Part shown: positions 1 through 12,430 of the stretch, piece by piece
How positions within the stretch are numbered: the first letter of the stretch is position 1
Layout of the letters: each line of letters begins with the position of its first letter
Source of the DNA: Triglochin maritima
Lineage: Eukaryota > Streptophyta > Magnoliopsida > Alismatales > Juncaginaceae
Length of the DNA stretch: 64,000 nucleotides
Direction: 5' to 3'
Assembly: GCA_963682175.1 (NCBI GenBank)
Contig: OY821775.1
Span: 11,070,501-11,134,500, forward strand
Notes under the pieces: generated by a model
Database searches by the model: none
Seen by the model: the letters and a program-made list of their open reading frames with translations, nothing else
What the model was told of the DNA's origin: nothing
Position numbers and translations under genes: made by a program

Positions 1-355
1 ATATGGTGTTGTTAGTTTATGAAACGTTATTAGATGATATGCAATATGGATGGACCGACAGAGGCGTTGATGATGGCAATTTCACTCAAAAGCACTTCGC
101 ATAACTTTATTATTAATAGCTTTGAAGAATTGATCCCTCGAACCGGCCGCAAAAGTCATCCTTAAATTTTAGGAAACCTTGTTATAAAAGTCATTTGACT
201 CTTAAATTGTACATGATGATGAGGACATATTTGGTTGATTTGGTGATTCGTATTACCAACCATAAGGTCCACAACATGGGTCTGGAAAGGCAATAAAGGT
301 TTCATGGTGGTATGATAAAATCTTGGAAAACTACATGAGACATCTTTATTAGAAC
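1..355. other. Unassigned flank left of the hAT MITE
   Basis: AT-rich sequence with no convincing gene. The short open frame crossing into the neighbouring G-rich repeat is low-complexity and is not proposed as a gene. The last 8 bases (348-355, ATTAGAAC) are the left target duplication of the adjacent MITE. Confidence 0.6.
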
Positions 356-777
356 TAGGGGTGCACATGGGTCGGGTTGGGTCGGGTTTGGGCCTCAACC
401 CGACCCAACCCGAAATTTTCGGGTTGGGAAAAAACCCAACCCGACCCGAAATTTTTGGGTTGGGTCGGGTTGGATCGGGTTGAACCCGAATTCGGAAATT
501 TTCTCCCAAACTTGGTCGGGTTCGGTCGACCGGTGCTTAAACGGTCAACCGGTGGCTTGAAAATCCGAAATTTTTAGGTTGGAAACGGTCGACCGAGTGA
601 TGTTCGGTCGACCGGTTTATTTGGGGGAAAAAAATCGGGTTCGGGTTGGGTTGGGTCAACCCCACCCCCTCAACCCGAACCCGACCCGAAAATTTGGGTT
701 TTTGATTTTCCCAACCCGACCCGGCCAGTCGGGTTCGGGTTGGGTTTCGGGTTGAACCCAACCCATGTGCACCCCTA
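356..777. mobile_element. hAT-type MITE, complete, 422 bp
   Basis: The ends are perfect 17-bp inverted repeats (TAGGGGTGCACATGGGT and its complement), flanked by a perfect 8-bp target duplication ATTAGAAC at 348-355 and 778-785. An 8-bp duplication and a TAGGGGTG-type end are typical of hAT elements. The interior is built of CCCGACCC/GGGTTGGG runs that can fold back on each other. It has no coding capacity, so it is non-autonomous. Its centre (about 526-620) holds copies of the palindrome CGGTCGACCG, which is shared with the LTR families elsewhere in the window. Confidence 0.9.
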
Positions 778-785
778 ATTAGAAC

Positions 786-2003
786 TTTAACTTTCAACGG
801 GCTATCATAGACTTTTCTTTCAATTTGAATTTCACTGATCTTACTTATGTTTAAACATTATAAACTACGTTGGTTTGTACTTTCTGATAGGGAAATTGAA
901 ACGCTTGTTCGAATGCGAAAACGATCGACGATGAGTATAGAAAAACTCAATGGAAATTAAATTAGGCAATTCATGAACATCTAGCATGCATGTATCAAAT
1001 CAAGCAAATATCTAAAGGCAAAGCACAAACAAGCAACCTAAACACCAAGATATGTGTGGAAACTCAATTTGGAAAAAAACACAGGTGGAGACAGTTGAAC
1101 TTCACTATGGTGTAAATGGCGATACAAGCAACAAAACATAACATGAAGATAATAGCTTGAAACTCAATCGAGACTCTAGATGCATGTTTACACCTTCGAG
1201 TACAATAAACCCCTAATCAACAAACTCAAACCTTAACAAGATGACTAATCTAATCTCCATACAATATGATATATAGACGAGAGTATAGGCACAATCTGAT
1301 AAAATGAGAGAGCATGGAGAAGAATAAATCTCCAAGGAGCACTGGTTGGAATTCAATCTCATCTCTCATGAGTCTTCAATCTTTAAGTAACGTAGAGATC
1401 ACGGATGCTAAACATAGAGAAACATCTCTCACCTTCATTAGACTCCTTCAACCTCTCAAAGTTCCTCTTTTGGTGGCTTCAATAACTTCCACAACTTGAT
1501 GACTCCTTAAGCTATGGAATCCACACTATGTTGCTCAATGGAGATGCTCCATAAGATAGGAAGGAATACACTCTTGGTGGCTCTATGCAACTGGTAGGAC
1601 GAAGGAGAACATACTTGGTGGTGGTTCTGAGGATGGAATCTCTCACATCTTTGGGTGATTGTATTCCACACCCTAAATCTTAAAGGGTAAAATGATATAT
1701 ATACTATAGCTTAAGGAGACATAAGTGGTGGAGAAGAAATGTCCAACCTGAACCAACCCATCCCCTATATATCTAAAGAACTTTTGACATCTTCCCCCGT
1801 AAGTTTGTGAGGCCACATTCCCTCCCCCTATATGAAGGGTGGAGTTATGAGCTACCACCAACAAGAGGTGAGCAGCAAGGGAACGAAGAAGCACACATCA
1901 TGCTCTCCGTGGGTAACCAATCAGCTTAGACCGCTAGGGTGACCATAAACCACGAGGTTGAAGTGGTCAAAGCAAGCAAAATCATGAGTTTTGCAAGCCC
2001 AAC
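786..2003. other. Intergenic, no recognised gene
   Basis: About 1.2 kb between the MITE and the C-family solo LTR. Open frames are short and do not resemble known proteins. The style of the sequence (stretches rich in tct/ctc and short direct repeats) could be an old LTR remnant, but no ends or target duplication were found. Positions 1999-2003 (CCAAC) are the left target duplication of the next element. Confidence 0.5.
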
Positions 2004-2489
2004 TGTTAGAACCTAATCTTAATTAGTTAGGCTAATTGGGTTTTGTTGCTAATCCTTAGGATATTTTGTTAGGTTGAAGGCTTCTGATTGGCTGAGGTAG
2101 GGTGAGGTGTCTTGGTGTGATTTGTTGGGTGTGAGGTGAGTAGGTTTAAAAGCCAAAACCCATCTCCCTTTCATTTTCTTCTCTCTCTCTCACTCTCACA
2201 AATCCATCTCCCTCTCAGAGTGTTGGTGTGGTTGAGTGAACGACAGAGAAGAAGAAGAAGAAGAAGATTCATTGAGGTTGTCAGAGTTTTCGATCGTCGG
2301 TTGAGCACGGTAAGTTCGTCGGAAAGAGCTTTTGCGATGAGGCGATCGTCGTAGTACTTCAAAGGTTTCTTCAAACCTTCACGATATGTCAAGCTTCGAT
2401 TTAAGACTCACCCAATGTGTGTGAGTGATGATTTTAGTTGACGGTAGGCCGATAGGCTCGTCGGAGGTAAACGTACAACAGAGTGTCTG

Positions 2490-3190
2490 CTGAGAACGGT
2501 CGACTGGCCAGTGCAGTGGTCGACCGTTGCGCGTGTTTGTGCAGGAGTTTTGCCTTGCATCGGTCGAACGATGCCTTGGGCGGTCGACCAGGGCCCCTTA
2601 GCCGTTCGACCGAATGCACTGTTGTAAGTCGGTTGGGGCATAAACCACTAAATGGTCGTCTGCCTTTATGGTTGTTCGACCGATGTTTGCTGGACTGGTC
2701 TGGACTGGGCATGGACTGTCTAAACGGTCGACCGTTAGTTGATTTTGTCCGACCGATAACTTAAGTTGACTTAAACCCTGTTCGACCAGTGTGATGTGAT
2801 TCGACCAGTGTGACTTAGCGAGAACGTAGGAAGTCCATGTTCTTTTCGGTCGACCGACCCCCCTTTGTCGTTCGACCGTTGGGACGTTCATGTGTTAGTT
2901 TGGTGACGTAGACCCTTTTAGCGGTCGACCGCCTGAGACCTTTAGTTTGATCGATTAGTCGTTTTGTTAGTTGGACCTGGGAGGTGACCTTCTAAACAGT
3001 CGACCGGCCCTGACCTTGGATCGACTGAATATTGTTGTGTTGTTGGTGTTGTGGCGTAGACCTTCTAAACGGTCGACCGCCTGCAACTTCTATTCGACCG
3101 TTGGTCGTTTTGTCGGTTGAGAGTGTTCGACCGATGGTATGCCGGTAGAGGCACTTGCCTGGTTCTAGAGAGAATCGGTCGACCGGGACT
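2490..3190. repeat. CGGTCGACCG palindrome array in family C LTR
   Basis: Exact GGTCGACC cores and single-base variants (for example GGTCGAAC, GTTCGACC) recur every few tens of bases. In this family the array lies downstream of the inferred TATA and CT-rich leader, inside the transcribed part of the LTR. Confidence 0.8.
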
Positions 3191-3320
3191 CTTGCTTCGG
3201 TCGACCGTTGTTGCTCTGTTTTGCACTTGTGAGGTGCTTTTGTGTTGCCGTCCTTGTGAGCCGGTTGTTGGCTGACGTTTTTCTGGCAAATGTGCCTGGT
3301 GTGCACGGGTGTTACGACGG

Positions 3321-3592
3321 TTGGGTGAAAGAGCCATGGAGCACCGTAATTGTTTGTGTGTAGCTGTGGTTGGGTGAAAAAGCCTTGTAGCACGACTTGT
3401 GTGATACGGCGGTTGGGTGAAAGAGCCCTGGAGCCCCGTAGAGCGTTCGGGTTGGGTGAAAAAGCCCTGGAGCCCTGGTCTTGAGTCATGGTAGCTATGG
3501 TTGGGTGAAAGAGTCATGGAGCCCAGCTTGGCAACGATGTTGTGTGCACTGTTGAGTGTTGTTGTGGTTGGGTGAAAGAGCCCTCGAGCCCA
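3321..3592 (+). repeat. Six interspersed TTGGGTGAAA repeats
   Basis: A core of about 22-25 bp, TTGGGTGAAAGAGCC followed by a TGGAGC-like tail, starts at 3321, 3370, 3413, 3452, 3501 and 3568. The spacers between cores differ in sequence and length (start-to-start 39 to 67 bp). The other C copy has a different repeat in this slot. Confidence 0.85.
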
Positions 3593-3990
3593 GCCTTGTG
3601 TTTGTGCTTTTTCTATGGATAAAATTGCATGTTATGATTGTTGTATCATGTTCGTATATGTGTTAGGGGTTTAGCTTACGGGGTTTCCTTCTGGAAACTC
3701 AGGCAACGTTGCATGTTTACCTTTCAGGCCGGGAGCGGCGTTAGGGGGTGGTGACCGCAGATGAGCATATCCTGGATGTGATCCAACTTTCCTTTTTTTG
3801 GAGGTTGTAGTGATTACATCTATATTTCTTTAGAGCCTTTTGATGTAATCACATTTTTGAAACATTCATATATATATGTTGGTGCACCTGGTGTTTTATT
3901 CTTCTGTAATGTCCTCGTGTGTTGGTTTGTCTCTGTTGACTATCTTTTAAAAAGTTTAAAATTTTCGCTGTTTGAGGACGTTACACCAAC

Positions 3991-6052
3991 CCTTCCCACA
4001 CACTTCCAATGGCATTTGAAAGTGAATGAGAAGCCCCACTACCCAATTGGGGTTGCATTCCCAAACAACCCGACTCGCCAACAGAGCCTCGTGGTGTGAC
4101 AAGGTCCGGGACGACGAGGCTCTCACCTTCTCTGGTGCACCCTTCCAGGGGACTTGGGCCCAGTCCGTCGCCGAGGATACTTTTACAGACTACAACCCAA
4201 TCAACTCAGACTCTATGTTCGGGACTAAACCAACCAAAATAGACAATACCATTAGTAATTTCATCACAATTTAGCTCACATTCCAATCTGACTCGTGTTT
4301 GGTTCTCTAATTTCAAGTGTGGTGTTGTCCTGAGTCCAACTTGGGCCTGGTCATGTTTTCCAACAAACCATAAACTATAACGTGTGGTTGGCGATGGAGA
4401 TATTAAAACTCAATACTAAAACCTCAAAACTCATGTGTCGTCGTGTCGGGAGTGGTAAATTAAAAAAATTAATCAGGGACAATTTTGAAATGAATTTTGT
4501 GTTTTTTAAAACAATGATCCTGGTCGACTGTTTTGCAAAACACAAGTTATATGCTAAAATGTCAACCCAGAACTTAAAAAAAATTGCTTGCAGGAATCTT
4601 TGGATGACAAAAAATACTTGCAAAACTCATTTAAACCTCAAACTTATGTTTCGGAACAAAAACCATACTTTGGACCCACCTCTTCCATGTGCTTCGACAT
4701 TCGTCGCGGGATATGTACAATGACATAACAGTGAACTGAATGTTGGATTGCTTCATGGGAAGTTTACTGTAGTCTTGCCATTATATGACAATGCCAATCA
4801 TGATAACTAATCATTCATCGTCTAAGCCTTTATCGAATTTCTTAATGATAAGGAAAACGACAATACCTTATTATAGCATAATTGCGGAGTGTCAACTACT
4901 ATATGGCGAATTAGTTGCACACCTTGTCCAAGCGGGACATTTCATTATCATGCAGCGCATATGAATGTGTTGAGACCAAAACAACTACTACCTGGGTTAT
5001 ATACGAAACAGCAATGTGTGGATTTTGTAAATGTCGTTTTAATTATATAGAACTCGATGATTTATATTTAATGATGGTCGTTTTCATTATTACTATGTGC
5101 ATGCATTATGGCTCCAATCTTTACCATTTGTTTCTTGGATTATGAGTGCGACCATTATCCAAATTGTGATTTGCAAGGTCGTGGATTTTTAGTTTTAAGT
5201 GGATAATCATATCTTTGTCGCTTTGGAAATATTATTTATTTATGCACATTTCTTTTGTGATTTGCAAGGTCGTGGATTTTTAGTTTTAAGTGGATAATCA
5301 TATCTTTGTCGCTTTGGAAATATTATTTATTTATGCACATTTCTTCAATTAATCCAATATGAAGTTCCAAAAGATTAATTTCTTCCTAATATAAAAGCAA
5401 GAAAACGTCAACTCAAAAATCAGATGTTGTACCGAATGAAATTAATCGTTGTTTCATGTGTTTCAGAATAAGGAGAATAAATGACATCAGAGAGAAGATT
5501 AATTGAACTTAAATGTAAAGAGTGTTAACAGAATTGTGAAAGAGAGAAGGACCGTAATTGTGAAGATTAATTTCTAATGAAGTACAAGTTCGAAATTACA
5601 ATAACCGAAAAAAATACATCTTTACTATAAAAAATGACAAAATTATTATTTCACCAACTCCTCCAAAGTTAACCTTTTATTCTAATCAATAATTATAAAT
5701 AGCTTTCAGAAGCAAATATACGAAAAGTGAAAAATATGGAAATGCCAATGCACCATGTTTTCATGAGTACTCCATAGTAAACATTTTTCATTTATTATAT
5801 GCCAACCTTCATCAGACAACAGCAATATTGGTGTTCTTACAGTCCTTCGATAGGGTTACGACGTAAATTGATACTTGGATTTAGACTGTTTGAAAAAATA
5901 GTTTAAAATTTTGATCTTAGGTAGCGTAGAACTGGTTTAACTTCTTCGGTTCTTCTTGAGTAAATATGGAAAATCATTAGAAAATAAAACATTCGACTTA
6001 CACAAGTTAGTATTTTATGACAGAAGACTTCAGCAATGGTTGTTGTAGTTTA
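3991..6052. other. Intergenic, no recognised gene
   Basis: About 2 kb of AT-rich DNA. Open frames at about 4026-4274 and 4382-4723 show no recognisable domain. The stretch right after the solo LTR (4000-4250) is less AT-rich than the rest but gives no protein match that I recognise. It contains one perfect 91-bp tandem duplication, listed separately. Confidence 0.55.
5164..5345. repeat. Perfect 91-bp tandem duplication
   Basis: Copy 1 is 5164-5254 and copy 2 is 5255-5345; by eye they are identical. There is no gene in it. The absence of differences suggests a recent event. Confidence 0.9.
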
Positions 6053-6401
6053 TACAAAGGGAAAATTAATTCAAGGTCACAAAACTTCCTTCGCTTCAAT
6101 GATAAAGGTGTTGAAAAGTCAACTTTATGTTTAAGTCATATATTTTCTTAAAACATATTTAGTAATCATAAGACTAACATTAAACTAATATTTTTTTACC
6201 ATTTTACGCCTCCCCACATCTCTCATAAAAACCAAAATTTATACCCAAATCTAACATCATTCGTCTCATCCAAAACCTTCCGAAATCTAACATTTTCTGA
6301 TCGAACGAACGAAACACATTTTTCAGTTGAACGGAACACATTATCCGGTCGAACGTAACACATTTTCTGGCCGAACGTAACACATTTTCCGGTCGACCAA
6401 T

Positions 6402-7294
6402 GCGTCTGGATCGAGTTAATTGGATCTGGATCGAGTTAGTTGTAGTGTTGAACGAGTTAGTCCAAGTCTGGATTGAGTTAGTTGAAGTGTTAAACGAGTT
6501 AGTCCGAGTATGGATCGAGTTAGTTGGATTGTAAATCGAGTTAGTTCGAGTTTGAATCGAGTTAGTTGGAGTGTTCAACGAGTTAGTTGGAGTGTAGAAC
6601 AAGTTAGTCCGAATTTGGATTGAGTTAGTTGCAGTGTTGAACGAGTTAGTCCGAGTCTGGATCGAGTTATTTGGAGTGTGGATCGAGTTATTTGGAGTGT
6701 TAAATGAGTTAGTTCTAGTCTGGATCGAGTTAGTTGGAGTGTTGAACGAGTTAGTTGGAGTGTTGAACGAGTTAATCCGAGTTTGGATTGAGTTAGTTGA
6801 AATGTTGAGCGAGTTGGTCTGATTTGAGTGTGGATCGAGTTAGTTAGAGTGTAGATCGAGTCTAGATAGAGTTAGTTAGAGTGTTGAACGAGTTAGTTGC
6901 AATGTTGAGCGAGTTAGTTCGAGTTTGGATCAAGATAGTTGGAGTGTGGATCGAGTTTGGATCGAGTTAGTTGCAGTGTTGAACGAGTTAGTTCAAGGGG
7001 AGTCTCACTGGTCGAACGGAACACAATTTCCGACCGCGTCTGAATCAAGTTAGTTGGTGTCTGGATCGAGTTAGTTGTATTGGTGAACGAGTTAGTCGTA
7101 GTCTGGATCGAGTTAGTTGAAGTGTGGATCGAGTTAATCAGAGTCTGGATCGAGTTAGTTCAAGTCTGGAATCTGGATCGATTTAGTTTAAGTGTTGAAC
7201 GAGTTAGTCCGAGTCTGGATCGAGTTAGTTGAAGTGTTGAGTTAGTTAGTCCGAGTCTGGATCGAGTTAGTTGGAGTGTGGATCGAGTTAGTTC
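6402..7294. repeat. 21-bp minisatellite, main block
   Basis: Units such as GAGTTAGTCCGAGTCTGGATC alternate with GAGTTAGTTGGAGTGTTGAAC, so the pattern can be read as a 21-bp or a 42-bp period. Because 21 is a multiple of three, several frames stay open and give repetitive 7-residue peptides (VLNELVG/VWIELVG on +, TNSIQTR on -); these are not treated as genes. The array resumes at 8751-8801 and 12431-12796 after the nested LTRs. Confidence 0.9.
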
Positions 7295-8750
7295 TGTTGG
7301 CTTTTTGTCATTAATCTATGTTTTGATGATTTAATTAACCTAATCTTAATTATGATCATGTAGAGTAGCACACATATTGCATTGCATATATATTGCTTTG
7401 TGCTAACCTCTACAGGTGATCAAGACTCAAGGAAGAAAGGAAATCAAGTCAAAACGTGTAATCAAGCTCATTTGAAGACATGTATTTTGTATTTCTTTGA
7501 GTCTTTAGGAACTTGTGTATTTTGAGCATACTTGAGCTAAAATCAACTTAAACACACACTAGGTTCCTCATAGAAGTCACACACGAAATTTCACATAATT
7601 TGGACTTCAATAGATCACCCAAACTTAGATCGGAAAACACTAAACCTGAACCCTAACTATCTGCCCACATTTGGTCGACCGCAACATGCCGTTCGGTCGA
7701 CCGGATGATCAAATAATCTTGTTTGTGTTTCCCTGTCCAGTTTCGGTCGACCGCACCATCTCTTTCGGTCGACCGTTTGAACTTACCTTCCCGACCGTTT
7801 TTTTTGTGGTATATACCCAACGGTCGTATTCGTATTAAACCAAAAATGCCCCAAATACATTTCATGTATCGGTCGACCAAGGACCATGATCGGTCGACCG
7901 TTTAAACATGTCAAAAAATCCCTGCTATCGGTCGATACTATTTCGTTCGACTGATCCATATTTCTCTCTACCGAAACATAAGTTCGGTCAACCAGTAACC
8001 CTGTTCGGTCGACCGTTTCATTAGCAAACTTAAGAGTTCAGTCGACCGTTTCATATTTCGGTCGACCGTGTCCTCAATGAACCAAGAGTTCGGTCGACCA
8101 TTTCACCTTTCGGTCGACCGTTTCTGGACAGATTTGCAGCCCTATTTTCTGCTTTGTGTGCTTTGCACAAAACCCAATCAAATCTTGTCCCAACGACTCT
8201 ATTCTCTCTAATGCCTATATATGGAGTTGTAAAACACATTTTAACACAACTCTCCAACTACAAACTTGTCCCAAACTTTAGAGAGAATCCCAAACACTCA
8301 AAACCTCAATTTCCAGACTTTAGTGATCAATTCCTTAATCCTACTCAAGTGTGCTCAAGAATTAGAGAGTGTTGTTCCACTCAACCTTTGTTCAAGAAGC
8401 AAGGACTTCGGTGAAAGCCCGAAGTGTTCCTCTCGGATTGTGAGAGAAGAAAGTCAAGCTCGCGAGGTTGTTCGCGGAGTTTGTTTTGTAAAAGGCGTTC
8501 TCTCCCGGCGCGGAACGGGGAGTGGTTAGTGAAGACGTAGGCGGAGCTCGCGGAGTCGAGCGGAGCTTACAAGAGAGGACTAGGACCCGGGTGGGGTGCC
8601 GAACCTCTATAAAATCCCCTGTGTCGATTGTGGTTTGCATTCTATTACTTTCCTTGTTTGTTTATTCCGCTGCGCATTTGATTGCTTAAACAAGTAGAGT
8701 ATTAGGTGATTAGCCTTAATTGTGGACCCATAGACCCACACGATCCTACA
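7295..8750 (+). mobile_element. Solo LTR, family A (1456 bp)
   Basis: Starts TGTTGGCTTT and ends CGATCCTACA, with the 5-bp duplication AGTTC on both sides (7290-7294, 8751-8755). It sits in the minisatellite, which continues directly after it. A CGGTCGACCG array (about 7673-8125) is followed by a TATA-like TATATATGG near 8217 and then by the GC-rich block (about 8400-8610) that is shared by all A-family LTRs. No internal region remains. Confidence 0.92.
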
Positions 8751-8801
8751 AGTTCAAGTCTGGATCGAGTTAGTTGGACTGTTGAACGAGTTATTTGAAG
8801 T
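8751..8801. repeat. Minisatellite fragment between two solo LTRs
   Basis: About two and a half 21-bp units survive between the AGTTC duplication of the upstream LTR and the GAAGT duplication of the next one. They show that both LTRs landed in one continuous array. Confidence 0.85.
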
Positions 8802-11800
8802 TATTGCCTTTTTTTTCTTAACCTATTTTAATTTTAATGATTAATCAAAGTAATCTTAATCAATCAACCTAATCGATCAAAATGAGCAAACATGATTACA
8901 AGCATTGCATACATACTTGTATACTTGCAATCATCTTAATAGGTTGATCAAGATAATCAAGAAAATGAGCATTGTGACAAAGACATCATGACTCGAGACT
9001 TGTAATAAAAGCTTTAGACCAAGACATGTAATTTTATATTCGTTGAGTCCATAAGGTTTTATGTAAACTTGAGCATTAAGATTCTGTCTCGTCTAGATTC
9101 GATAAATCGGACCCTTCACGGTCCACCGAAACCTTTTCGTTCGGTCCACCGAACACCTATCAGATAACTGAATCATACCCATCAGGTAGACGATAGGATT
9201 CTCTCTGGAATTGTCCTAACGAACGACCGAAACATCTTCGGTTGATCGAATACTTGGATTATTTTTGGACATTGCTCCAACAGCTGCATTTGAATCGAGC
9301 CTTTAGAGCCCAATTAACTTGTCCTTTTTGGTTTTACGCGCCCAACGACTATTTACACGTGACACTTGACCGTTATACCCAATGACTATTTGAGCCTTAA
9401 CTGTCAGCGTAAAACCTGTGCTAACTGTAGGATTTCATGTTTAATTATACATATATATTTTTCAAATTTTCATGTATAATAAGGATCTATTACAATTTTC
9501 TTCGATTTATTTTATGCATGCATCGGTTTGTTTTAACAACTAGTTTCAAAAACTTATTAAAACAAACACAAAGGGACTCTGAAATTCATACCTAGAAGTT
9601 CTCAAAAACTTCTTGACGTTTCAGAGACGTTGAGGAAGCCAATCGTCGCTTCTCGTTGCGCCGGATGCCTCTGAGTGTTCACCGAAACCCTAAACAAGGT
9701 TGGAGAGAAAGGAGCTAGCCAATCAATCTCCAAACAAGCTTAGAATCTAGCTACAAACCCCTTCCTTAGCCTCTGCGATTTCTCCTTCAAAGACTTAGAA
9801 AACTAAGAGAATTTTCGTGGATTTTTGTGGTGAATTTTTGGAGAGAAAATAATTAGAAAGCAACTTATGTCAATTGAGGAGAATAATGACCTATTTATAG
9901 GCTCCTATCTTACTCTCAATCATAGCTATTCTTAAGCCACGAATTCTTGACATTTTCTCTCACAAACTAATTCCAAAATGCATTACATGCATCCACAAAA
10001 CGTTTGACCAAGTTTGGAGCTAATCTAACCATCGATCAAATTAATCTCTTAATTATCAAAGGCAGAAAATCGATCGTGCTTCGGTTTACCGAGTCCCACT
10101 CGGTTAACCGAATATGTCACGATTGTTTAACCGAGTACGCGACGGATGACCGAATCTTAAGGAGAAAAATTCTCCTTAACCAATCAGACTAATTCTCGTC
10201 CAAGACCGAGTGCTATTCGGTTAACCGAAAATATCGGAAATTGACATTGTTCGGTCGACCGTTTCTGGTTCGGTACACCGTACCAAAGATCCAGGCACTT
10301 TGGTCAAGTTCGGTCAATCAACTACGACTATCCGTTCCACGTTCGGTTGACCGATCCATAGATCCTTCGGTCGACCGAACCATAACGGATTACCGAACTT
10401 CTACCCGATTTTGCCTTTTTCAAATTTTGGATTTATTTCCAACAAAATTTGAACTTTTGGGGTTTTAGCAAATTCACAACTTATGCAATATATTATCCTA
10501 TGCAAAAATAAATTATTGCACCCCATAATATATGCATCTCATATGAATTTATCATGATTCTAATTATGTTATATGCAACATAATTGATTTTACTCGTTCA
10601 CCACACGAGTCATATTTTCTATAAGAAACCTGACTCATCATATGAACCAAAAATCAAGCTTTTTGTTTCCCGGTTTTTGCGGTGTGACCTATGGGAGGAT
10701 CTAGACTAAGTTGACAGTGATATTAAGTGCTTAATATCACAAGCTATAAGCGGTATCTAGCTACACATTATAGCTCCCAATTAGTTAGATGTCTTAATTC
10801 CACTCGAACCAAAACCCGATCAATTTAGTGATGGAGTGCACCACTTGTGTCCGTCCCTTGCCTCATGATATTAAGAATACACACAAAGTAGTATTGTGTC
10901 ATCTTTGTATTAGTATTCATTTCTTGATCTCTTTAAGCTAGTTATAAATATGTGACTTAACTCAAATCACATTGTACACATTATAACTTTGCTTTATCAA
11001 GGGGCTCATTAATATCATCACTCAATTAAGAGGAGCAATGATAATCTTTTGACTAACTATCTTCTCCAACGAAAGTTATATTTAACCAACTAATGCCTTT
11101 ACACTACACTCATCGATAGCTCAAGACAGTAGTCTAATTAAGAACTCCTTAAGCGATCGGATATAAGTCTCATATCAAAGGACCAAGGACACAGTAAAAT
11201 ATTAATGACACAGAAACACATTCCTATAATATTTTACTTGTTAGGTCAATCCGGTATACAAAAGTACTATTTTCCTCTTTTGTGTACCCGTGTTGTCACT
11301 CACTTGTAGAGCTACAATGATCTATGACCAACACGACAATCTTAACTCGGTAATTATTGTTCCATGTTAATTACCATGATTGCGAATATCTTTTGTTTTA
11401 TGTAAACCAATATGTTTTAGAGTTCTACGGTTAAGGACCGAGAGCCTCTTCCTTAACACTTCTAAAAGACGAATAACATAAACAAGGAACAAAACGATTT
11501 CTCATTCAATTCATAATAATTGACATTTAAAAGTAAAACTTTTAGAACACATTCCCTTCACTAACTTCGGTCATCCGAAGTATACACGGTCAATCGAACG
11601 TGAGTAATCAGAGTCCAACCAATCTTACTGTCCACCTTGGAATGGTGAACCGAATGGAATTCGGTTAACCTAAATTAAATAAGGAAAAATTGAAAATAGT
11701 TACTGGAAGTTGGTGAATGGTGATATGAACTCTATTCGTTCAACCATATGCTTAGTTCAGACCAATCCAACCTTCTTGTTTCGGACTACCGGTCCATTAA

Positions 11801-12430
11801 CGGTCGACCGAACCTGCATAGAAATCTGCCTGAGTTTTAAACAAATCTTTGCTTCATATCCCACCATCTCCCAAACGACTAGTAGAGCTTGAAGGCTTAT
11901 AAATAAGATCTCATTTGTTGGTTTTAGCTCTTTTGAACACTCATTATTGATCTCATACTCAAAGCCAAATCTTCTACATCTTCAAGCTCTCATTCTTCTA
12001 CACTCAAGCTAAAACTTCACCACTTGCATATCCGTTCTATATCAATATCTAAGTATGCTCAACTATAGAGTGTTAGATTGTGATTCCATGTCCATACTCA
12101 AGAATCACCAAAGAGTTGTAAAGCTTCGAGGAAGCTCCCTCTCGGGTTGTGAGAGGAGACGCGAGCGAGGCGAGGATTTTTCGCGAGGCTCAGTGTTGTA
12201 AACGACGTTGATCTTGGCCCGGAACGGAGATCGGTTAGTGGAACCATAAGCGAGGCTCGGGGGATCGAGCGAGGCTTGTGAGGAGGACTAGGACCGGGGT
12301 GCGGTGTCAAACCTATCTAAACTCCGGTGTCGATGATTTTGTGGTTTGCAATTGTCTCCTCCCTTAATCTCTCAATTATCGTTTTAATTCTGCAATTAGT
12401 TTAGTGATTAGAAGGTCATCGACTATAACA
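8802..12430 (+). mobile_element. Diverged family A solo LTR, split by a B solo LTR
   Basis: The duplication GAAGT flanks it (8797-8801, 12431-12435). The left end reads TATTGCC where other A copies have TGTTGGC, and the right end is CTATAACA. Without the nested LTR (9426-11560 plus one 5-bp copy) it is about 1.49 kb, the size of other A LTRs. TATAAATA lies at 11898-11905. The GC-rich leader block (about 12120-12315) keeps recognisable segments of the young copies, for example GGACTAGGACC. Its palindromes are mostly variants such as CGGTCCACCG. This is the oldest A-like copy here. Confidence 0.85.
9426..11560 (-). mobile_element. Solo LTR, family B (2135 bp), nested
   Basis: On the plus strand it starts TGTAGGATTTCATG and ends ACATTCCCTTCA, the reverse complement of the B LTR ends (TGAAGAGAATGTG...CCTACA). 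The duplication CTAAC lies at 9421-9425 and 11561-11565. It contains TATA on the minus strand near 9892 (TATAAATAG), with palindromes CGGTTTACCG, CGGTTAACCG, CGGTACACCG and CGGTCGACCG upstream of it (10080-10400). It is older than the LTRs of the full B element. Confidence 0.92.

Larger units (their letters stand above)
2004..3985 (+). mobile_element. Solo LTR, family C (1982 bp)
   Basis: The sequence runs from TGTTAGAACC to GGACGTTACA and is bracketed by the 5-bp duplication CCAAC (1999-2003 and 3986-3990), the signature of an LTR left after recombination between the two LTRs of a retrotransposon. Order of parts: a short U3 with a weak TATA-like TTTAAAAG near 2143, a CT-rich leader (about 2180-2215), a GAA run (about 2247-2267), a dense CGGTCGACCG array (about 2490-3190), six TTGGGTGAAA repeats (3321-3592), and a 3' section ending in GTTACA. 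No internal region of this family is in the window, so its superfamily is not known. A second copy in reverse orientation makes up 43679-63203. Confidence 0.9.

Noticed and set aside
363..776. Telomere-like CCCGACCC/GGGTTGGG runs
   Set aside because: They do not follow the TTTAGGG plant telomere unit and are enclosed by hAT ends with an 8-bp duplication.
3321..3592. Regularly spaced repeats resembling a CRISPR array
   Set aside because: Plant nuclear DNA, variable spacer lengths, inside an LTR, no cas genes; an interspersed minisatellite is the better reading.
6204..6822. Repetitive open frames (TNSIQTR on minus, VLNELVG on plus)
   Set aside because: They are produced by a 21-bp repeat whose period is a multiple of three; frames are open on both strands.
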